Origin: Verrucomicrobiota bacterium
GTDB lineage: Bacteria; Verrucomicrobiota; Verrucomicrobiia; Methylacidiphilales; UBA1321
Assembly: GCA_013285645.1 (NCBI GenBank)
Contig: JABDHJ010000004.1
Coordinates: 1 to 64,000 of the forward strand
Direction of reading: 5' to 3'
DNA length: 64,000 nt
Positions within the stretch are counted from its first letter, which is position 1. Every line of letters starts with the position of its first letter. A model generated the notes under the pieces. That model saw only the letters and a list, made by a program, of their open reading frames with translations, was not told the origin of the DNA and did no database searches. Below, piece after piece: positions 59,245-64,000 of this stretch. A program made the position numbers and the translations under genes.

Positions 59245-60797
59245 GGCTGCGCGCCTTCGGAGGAGGAAGGTGCATTGGTCGAGGCAGGCGGAGTGGCGGT
59301 TGGCGCTGACGGCGTCGATGCCGGGGTGCTGGGCGCAGGCGCGGAACTCTTCGCGGGTGCGGCGGGCGTGGTTGGGTAGATATTGACCGTGGGTGGTTCG
59401 TCCGGTTCCGCTGGCGCTTTTTCCGCACCGGGGGTGGGAGTTGGTGCGGCGGGTTCGGTCAAATTCAGCGGGCTACTCGGCGTTGACGTGGCAGGAGCGG
59501 CATTGGTCGTGGCCGGGACCGGTGGCGTTGATTCCGCGGCTGGAGGAGTTGAGCTGGGCGGAGGAGTTTCCGCCGTCGGTGGAGTCGGGGTGACAGCCGG
59601 TGGGGTGGTTGCGGGTTTGTTTTTCTTCTTCGACTTATGAGTGGAAACCGTCGTGCCGGATAGAGTGGTGGTGGTGGCGACTGGTTTTACGTTTGGAGAA
59701 TCGTGGGCGAGACCGGAAGGAGCCGCAGGTGCGACGGGGATGGCTTTCGGCGGCGGCTTGGAGATCGGCGCTTCTTCGTTGTCATCGCGGCTTCCGCCAG
59801 GCAACGACATATTTCGGTCGCCCATGTCGTTGCAGAAGCGAATCACGCCGCGGGCAATCGCGTTGGCGAGGCTTTGGCGATAGCTGCTCTGATCGACCCG
59901 CTGCGATTCCATGTGATTGGAGACAAAGCCGCCCTCGACCAGAATGGCGGGCAGCACGTTTTGTTTGATGACGACGAACCGCGCGCGCTTGACGCCGCGA
60001 TCCGCGCTCTGGTCGCCGGGGTTGAGCTTGATGATTTCGGAATGGACCATCCCGGCGAGCAGGATGTTCTGCGTGTCGTAATCGTTGCCGGGAAGTTTCT
60101 GAATATCGCCACGGGTCAGGTAATTGGACGAAGTCGATGCGGCCCCGCGCGGTGACAGGCAGTAGGTCTCCAGTCCGCGCGCCTCAGGCGTGGCGGAGTT
60201 GAAGTGGATGCTGACGAAGGCGTAATCGGGATAGAGCGAGGCGATGTGGGCGCGCTCGTAAAGATCGACAAAGACATCGTTGCTGCGAGTGAGGACGACT
60301 TTGAGTCCGGCATCGCGCAGAATCTTCTGCAGGCGGAAGGCGGTATCGAGCGTGTAATTTTTCTCCGCGCCGAGGCGACTGGTCGCGCCGTTATCGGTGC
60401 CGCCGTGACCGGCATCGATGACCACGCCGCGAATGGTGTGACGCCCGGAAACTTCCGAGGGACGAATGATCGGCTCGAAAAGCTTGATCACGTCCATGCG
60501 GGAGACGAGCCAGTCGTTGCCGCCGCCCTCAATGGGGAAGCTCATCACGTAGTGAACGCCATCGAGATACATGTCGCTATTTCCGATCTTGAGGCTGATC
60601 GAATGGGCGGCGTTTCGGCTGGTAAAGCGGTCGTTGCCGTTGGGAACGGAATAGGGGAAGCCGTAGAACAAGCAGAAGGAACGGAGCGAGACGTATTCGC
60701 GACCGTTGGAAGTAGCTGTCTCCCAATCAAACGCCCGGACCGGGAGCACGACAACGAGACAGAAAAAGGCCCAAGCCAGACACGCCTTTAACATCAT
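59241..60797 (-). CDS. N-acetylmuramoyl-L-alanine amidase with Pro/Thr-rich tail
   Basis: A 518-residue exported amidase. The signal peptide is about 1-22. A beta N-terminal domain (YVSLRSFCLFYGFPYSVPNGN) resembles copper-amine-oxidase-like or AMIN domains. The Amidase_3 domain contains VVIDAGHGGTDNGA (His131), GAEKNYTLD (Glu145), FVSIHFNSA (His198) and the catalytic-Glu segment LVEGGFVSNHMES. The last ~170 residues are low-complexity Pro/Thr/Ala/Ser, possibly a wall spacer. It would cleave the amide bond between MurNAc and stem peptides during division or recycling. It overlaps murI by four bases. Confidence 0.9.
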   Translation of the reverse strand: MMLKACLAWAFFCLVVVLPVRAFDWETATSNGREYVSLRSFCLFYGFPYSVPNGNDRFTSRNAAHSISLKIGNSDMYLDGVHYVMSFPIEGGGNDWLVSRMDVIKLFEPIIRPSEVSGRHTIRGVVIDAGHGGTDNGATSRLGAEKNYTLDTAFRLQKILRDAGLKVVLTRSNDVFVDLYERAHIASLYPDYAFVSIHFNSATPEARGLETYCLSPRGAASTSSNYLTRGDIQKLPGNDYDTQNILLAGMVHSEIIKLNPGDQSADRGVKRARFVVIKQNVLPAILVEGGFVSNHMESQRVDQSSYRQSLANAIARGVIRFCNDMGDRNMSLPGGSRDDNEEAPISKPPPKAIPVAPAAPSGLAHDSPNVKPVATTTTLSGTTVSTHKSKKKNKPATTPPAVTPTPPTAETPPPSSTPPAAESTPPVPATTNAAPATSTPSSPLNLTEPAAPTPTPGAEKAPAEPDEPPTVNIYPTTPAAPAKSSAPAPSTPASTPSAPTATPPASTNAPSSSEGAQP

Positions 60798-60875
60798 GGT
60801 ATGAAGCCAAAGTCGGCGGCATGCGGCAAGGAAATAGCACCCTTATCATGATTGCTGGTTTGAAAGGCGGTTCGG

Positions 60876-60906
60876 TTGTAGCGGCGGTCTATGACCGCCG
60901 CTACAA
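60876..60906. repeat. perfect 14-bp hairpin (ttgtagcggcggtc)
   Basis: Arms ttgtagcggcggtc (60876-60889) and gaccgccgctacaa (60893-60906) are exact complements around the loop tat. It is the consensus-like unit of the family seen at 24634 and 63145 and lies in the 225-base gap between the divergent amidase and exonuclease genes. Confidence 0.9.
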
Positions 60907-61022
60907 GGCTGATAAATCAATTGGCGGGAGGGGCGATAGTCGTCTTGTGCGTCACAAGGACGCAAAAAAGGTTACAAAGGTGCTTTTATCTGCGAGGCGA
61001 ATCGCCATGATTCCATCTGATC

Positions 61023-61565
61023 ATGGCCAGCCCCAACCTTGTTTACTTCGACCTGGAAACGCAGAAGAGCGCCGCGGAAGTCGGCGGATGGCACAACAAG
61101 CGCGCAATGAAAATGTCGCTGGGCGTGACGTACAGTACGGCTCGCGGCACGTATGAAATTTATCTCGAGGACGAGGTGCACCAGCTTCTCCATGAATTGC
61201 AGCGTGCCGACCGGGTGATCGGTTATAACGTCGTGGATTTCGATTTCGAGGTGCTGGCTCCGTATGCCGTGTTCGATCTAAGTCAGGTGCCAGTGCTCGA
61301 TCTTATGCGCGATGTGGAGAAAAATATCGGCATGCGCGTGGGGCTCGATGCCATTTCCGAGCAGACGCTTGGTTGCGGCAAAACGGCTGACGGGATGGAA
61401 GCGCTCAAGTGGTGGAAGGAGGGCAAGCTCTCGCCCATCGCCGAGTACTGCTGCTATGACGTCAAGGCGACCCGTCTCGTCCATGAATTTGGCGCGGAAT
61501 ATGGCTGTGTGTTTTACTACAGCAAAAAGACGCAGCGCCGCGAAAAAGTGCCGGTGAATTGGTAG
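61023..61565 (+). CDS. DEDD-type exonuclease/RNase H-like protein
   Basis: A 180-residue protein with the RNase H-like exonuclease fold. Exo I is VYFDLETQKSA (Asp10, Glu12), Exo II is VIGYNVVDFDFEVL and Exo III is YCCYDVKATRLV, giving the four acidic residues of a DEDD enzyme. The segment LDAISEQTLGCGKTADGMEA resembles the YprB-like family found near or fused to helicases. It is a single gene on the plus strand, convergent with mog. The substrate (DNA or RNA) is not known. Confidence 0.8.
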   Translation: MASPNLVYFDLETQKSAAEVGGWHNKRAMKMSLGVTYSTARGTYEIYLEDEVHQLLHELQRADRVIGYNVVDFDFEVLAPYAVFDLSQVPVLDLMRDVEKNIGMRVGLDAISEQTLGCGKTADGMEALKWWKEGKLSPIAEYCCYDVKATRLVHEFGAEYGCVFYYSKKTQRREKVPVNW

Positions 61566-61574
61566 CGTGGCAGC

Positions 61575-62159
61575 CTAAAGAGTCGGATGCTTCTCGCCTT
61601 CGGGATCGAGCTTGGGGCGGAGCCTCTTGAGGAACGGAAGGTATTTATCGACGGGGATTTCGATCTCATCGCCCTTCAAGCCAGGTTTAATTCCGGCAAT
61701 CTGTTCCAAGGCCTCGGCGATTCCTTCCTGGAGCAACCGGAGGCAGAACTTCACCGGTTTGGGCTTGCCGGGAAGATTAATCACGAGGCTTTTGCCTCGG
61801 ACACCCGCCTCGGCGCGTGACAGCACGGAGACCTTGAAACGCTCGTAAGAATAGTAGCGCATGATTTCGCCGAAACCCGGCAATTTGCGATCGACGACCT
61901 CGAGGGTGATGTCCGGAACAATGTCGGTCATCGCGGGGCCGGTGCCTCCGAAGGTGAGGACCAGCGGACATTTTTCCTCGTCGCACAAGCGGATGATCGC
62001 CGCGCGCAGTTGCTTGGGATCATTCGGAATGAGCAATGAAACGAATTTCGAAGGCTGAGAGAAAATGGAGGCGATGGTGCGTTCGACCTCGGGGCCGAGA
62101 GGGTCCTGTTTGGCTTTAGGCGCGGCCGGGTCGATAAAGGTGATGCGTCCAATTTTCAT
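61575..62159 (-). CDS. mog: Molybdopterin adenylyltransferase
   Basis: A 194-residue enzyme of the MoaB/Mog fold that activates molybdopterin with ATP before molybdate insertion. The key motifs are LTFGGTGPAMTDIVPDIT, MRYYSYERFKVSVLSRAEAGVRG and the C-terminal LVINLPGKPKPVKFCL. The frame is open to 62201, but MKIGRITFID at 62159 is the family start. No other molybdenum-cofactor gene is nearby. It stands between the exonuclease and pdxA. Confidence 0.85.
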   Translation of the reverse strand: MKIGRITFIDPAAPKAKQDPLGPEVERTIASIFSQPSKFVSLLIPNDPKQLRAAIIRLCDEEKCPLVLTFGGTGPAMTDIVPDITLEVVDRKLPGFGEIMRYYSYERFKVSVLSRAEAGVRGKSLVINLPGKPKPVKFCLRLLQEGIAEALEQIAGIKPGLKGDEIEIPVDKYLPFLKRLRPKLDPEGEKHPTL

Positions 62160-62181
62160 ATGTGTCCTATTCTTTATCTTA

Positions 62182-62254
62182 TTGGCCGCGAAAGAACACA
62201 AAGAACATTTTTCTTCTCATCTTCTTTGAGCTCTCTGCGTTCTTTTGCGGCTAA
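62182..62254. repeat. inverted repeat at the pdxA 3' end
   Basis: Arms ttggccgcgaaagaac (62182-62197) and gttcttttgcggctaa (62239-62254) pair at 14 of 16 positions around a purine/pyrimidine-biased loop. The TAG of pdxA (62251-62253, minus strand) lies inside the right arm. On the minus strand no T-run follows, so termination is uncertain. Confidence 0.75.
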
Positions 62255-63144
62255 GTTTTTTTTGCTTTTGCGCGAACTAATTGGCAGGCCAGTCGCACCG
62301 CGGCCAGCATGCTGCGATGATCGGCGAGGCCTTTGCCAGCGATTTCGAGCGCTGTGCCGTGATCGGGTGAAGTGCGGATGATGGGCAGTCCCAGCGTCAC
62401 GTTCACTCCCGTCTGGAAGGCGACCAGTTTGAAGGGGATAAGGCCTTGGTCGTGATAGGCGCAGATGACCGCGTCGAAGGCTTTTTTCTGCACGGCGTAA
62501 TAGAAAATCGTGTCGGCGGGCGCATGGACCACCGCGATGTTTTCTTTGTTCAATTTTAAGACAGCTGGCTGGACGATGCGGAAGTCTTCATCGCCGAAGA
62601 GGCCCGCTTCGCCCATGTGCGGGTTGATCGCAGCAACGGCCATGCGCGGTTGGGCGATGCCGCATTGTTGGAGAAATTGATGCGTAATTTTCGTCACGTA
62701 AACGATGCGTTTCGTCGTGAGTTTTTTAACGGCATCCCGCACGGAGCAGTGATTGGTGCAGAGCGCCACAGTCAGCTTCGGATCGGTTAGCATCATGACG
62801 GCGGCATCGTCGGGAAGCCCGCAGGCACGGGCGAGAAATTCGGTCTGGCCGACGAAGCCGGGGCTGACCGCTGCCAGCGATTCTTTCTGCACGGGGCCGG
62901 TCACCATCGCGGCATAATTTCCATTGCGACATCCCTGTGTGGCTTCTTCGAGGGCATTCAGTGACGCACGAGCGGAAGTCTGGGTTAGTTTGCCGGGAGT
63001 GATTCCCTTGCCTTTTTTCTGACCGAGCACTTCGAATTGAAAGCCTTTGGGCAGGCGCGGATCGCGGAGGGTTTTCGCGATGACTTCGGGGCCGATGCCG
63101 GCTGCATCGCCGAGGGTGATGGCGATTGTTGGAAGATTTTTCAT
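62251..63144 (-). CDS. pdxA: 4-hydroxythreonine-4-phosphate dehydrogenase
   Basis: A 297-residue enzyme of the DXP-dependent route to pyridoxal phosphate. It opens AITLGDAAGIGPEVIAK and has VTGPVQKES, GFVGQTEFLA, AINPHMGEAGLFGDED (metal His), YHDQGLIPFK and NVTLGLPIIRTSPDHGTALEIAG, all family hallmarks with the His-rich metal site. It is ~30 residues shorter than E. coli PdxA, the loss lying in the N-terminal third, where only about 25 residues separate the opening motif from TSARASL. It follows a surA-like gene on the same strand, the order also found in E. coli. Confidence 0.95.
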   Translation of the reverse strand: MKNLPTIAITLGDAAGIGPEVIAKTLRDPRLPKGFQFEVLGQKKGKGITPGKLTQTSARASLNALEEATQGCRNGNYAAMVTGPVQKESLAAVSPGFVGQTEFLARACGLPDDAAVMMLTDPKLTVALCTNHCSVRDAVKKLTTKRIVYVTKITHQFLQQCGIAQPRMAVAAINPHMGEAGLFGDEDFRIVQPAVLKLNKENIAVVHAPADTIFYYAVQKKAFDAVICAYHDQGLIPFKLVAFQTGVNVTLGLPIIRTSPDHGTALEIAGKGLADHRSMLAAVRLACQLVRAKAKKT

Positions 63145-63220
63145 TAATGTAGCGGCGGTCTATGACCGTCGCTGGAAAAAGTCAGGATAAGTCCGACGGT
63201 CATAGACCGCCGCTACATTA
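63145..63220. repeat. perfect 27-bp inverted repeat between surA and pdxA
   Basis: Arms 63145-63171 and 63194-63220 are exact reverse complements over 27 bases around a 22-base loop. Each arm also contains the smaller palindrome ggtc tat gacc. The left arm begins one base beyond the pdxA ATG, and the TAA of the surA-like gene (63218-63220) is the end of the right arm. The whole spacer of this operon is therefore the repeat. Confidence 0.92.
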
Positions 63221-64000
63221 CAGGAACATCTTGATGAAGGCCTTGGCCCGCAGGCTGTCGAGCCATTGTTGCTGCCGAAGCTGGCTCTGCTCGCTGATCA
63301 CGGTCTGCTCGATTTGCGCGCGCACATCTTCCAGCGGAGTCATGGATGATTTTTTGCGGTCTTCCACCAGCACAATATAGTAATAGCCGTCGGAAGTGGC
63401 GATCACGCTGGTATGCTGGCCGGGCTGCAGCTTGGAAATCGGGTCCCACAAATCGGGGCGAATGGCGGTCTTGCCGTTCTGCGTTACCCAACCGAGTTCG
63501 CCGCCGTCATCCTTGTTGCTCGATTCGGAATAGGACTTGGCTAACTCGGCGAAATCGGCCCCGGTATCGAGCTTGTAGAGGATTTCCGTGGCGATTTCCT
63601 GCTGCGGATCATAAGTGATCTGCTTGCCGTCCGGCCCTGTTTTCTGGGAGGGGAAAAGCGCCTTGTGCAGGACAATCGTGGCCACCTTGATCTGCTCGTC
63701 CTGCTGAAAGAGGCGCAGGTTCTGCTGGTAGTATTGTTCGATCTGGTAAGGCGAAACGAGCACCGTCTGGACGACGTTTTTATTGCGCATGTAGCCGACG
63801 ATGGCGGTGTCCTTGATTTCGTCGCGGTACTTTTGCAGGGTCACGCCCCGCGCATACATTGTTCGAATAAAGGCGACGCGATCACCGCCATATTCATTGC
63901 GAATGACGTCGTTGATGCGTTCGTTGACGTAGGTATCCGGAATGAAGCCGCCCGCGGTCTTGAAATCCTGGATGATCAATTCGCGCTCAATCAACGCGCG
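63218..64000 (-). CDS. SurA-like periplasmic peptidyl-prolyl isomerase, 5' end outside window
   Basis: At least 260 C-terminal residues of a gene that continues beyond the window; the codons up to base 64000 remain open. A SurA_N-like helical chaperone part (INDVIRNEYGGDRVAFIRTMYARGVTLQKYRDEIKD) precedes a parvulin domain with FAELAKSYSESSNKDDGGELGWVTQNG and GQHTSVIATSDGYYYIVLVEDR. This folds outer-membrane proteins in the periplasm and would assist the autotransporter class. The downstream gene is pdxA, as in E. coli surA-pdxA. Only a 27-bp hairpin separates them. Confidence 0.85.
   Translation of the reverse strand, partial: RALIERELIIQDFKTAGGFIPDTYVNERINDVIRNEYGGDRVAFIRTMYARGVTLQKYRDEIKDTAIVGYMRNKNVVQTVLVSPYQIEQYYQQNLRLFQQDEQIKVATIVLHKALFPSQKTGPDGKQITYDPQQEIATEILYKLDTGADFAELAKSYSESSNKDDGGELGWVTQNGKTAIRPDLWDPISKLQPGQHTSVIATSDGYYYIVLVEDRKKSSMTPLEDVRAQIEQTVISEQSQLRQQQWLDSLRAKAFIKMFL

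Overview
Organism. The window reads as a contiguous piece of chromosome from a Gram-negative bacterium of moderately high GC (judged by eye, not calculated). An autotransporter with an outer-membrane beta-barrel, exported HtrA-type proteases, a SurA-like chaperone next to pdxA, murI and a murein amidase all point to a two-membrane envelope. The gene complement (HemQ-type coproheme decarboxylase, DUF5069, Gfo/Idh/MocA dehydrogenases, planctomycete/verrucomicrobial-style PhyH protein, KamA-type aminomutase, ECF42 sigma factor with its DGPF partner) fits Verrucomicrobiota or a PVC relative. That placement is inference from gene content; no rRNA is present to fix it.

Layout. 1-6.8 kb: end of an ABC importer operon, a Kef-type K+/H+ antiporter, an EamA exporter overlapping an SMP-30 lactonase, and a Na/Pi cotransporter with a PhoU-like tail. 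6.8-16.5 kb: a dense signalling island with two paralogous Cache hybrid histidine kinases, two STAS proteins, a DivK-like receiver, and two proteins sharing an orphan His-phosphoacceptor (DHp) plus receiver front end, one ending in an adenylate cyclase and the other in a PP2C/SpoIIE phosphatase. 16.6-18.4 kb: tRNA-Val, an oxidoreductase and a DUF5069 protein. 19-23 kb: a 1313-residue autotransporter and a K+ channel. 23.7-29.1 kb: hemQ, MidA methyltransferase, CobW GTPase without its metal-binding cysteines, a protein with three tandem 42-residue repeats, and a DUF4388 protein. 29.1-32.4 kb: an HtrA protease overlapping a protease-dead paralogue. 32.4-39.9 kb: two divergent AraC-controlled units (PhyH dioxygenase; oxidoreductase plus nagB) with plsC, trpD and an aldo/keto reductase between. 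40-48.2 kb: SYLF and DUF3300 proteins (the latter shifted out of frame at a run of ten C), RNase R, and TPR and CAP-domain proteins. 48.4-64 kb: siroheme nitrite/sulfite reductase, a large GH63-like glycosidase, KamA, ECF42-DGPF, murI with amidase, a DEDD exonuclease, mog, pdxA and surA.

How the genes work together. The most coherent system is the signalling island. Periplasmic Cache sensors would feed phosphate into receiver domains, which tune cAMP synthesis and dephosphorylation of STAS antagonists. No RsbW-type anti-sigma kinase is present, so that partner must lie elsewhere. Sugar or amino-sugar catabolism appears as small AraC-controlled units, and envelope maintenance as murI-amidase, surA-pdxA and htrA-pseudoprotease.

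Repeats. Intergenic gaps carry several families of palindromic repeats: tagcggcg-type hairpins, cctgagcttgtcgaagg-type elements, gttcccaa hairpins, and a nested inverted repeat of about 310 bases at 57.6-57.9 kb. They sit directly behind genes, and in at least three cases a stop codon lies inside a repeat arm. I found no transposase, CRISPR array, prophage or rRNA.
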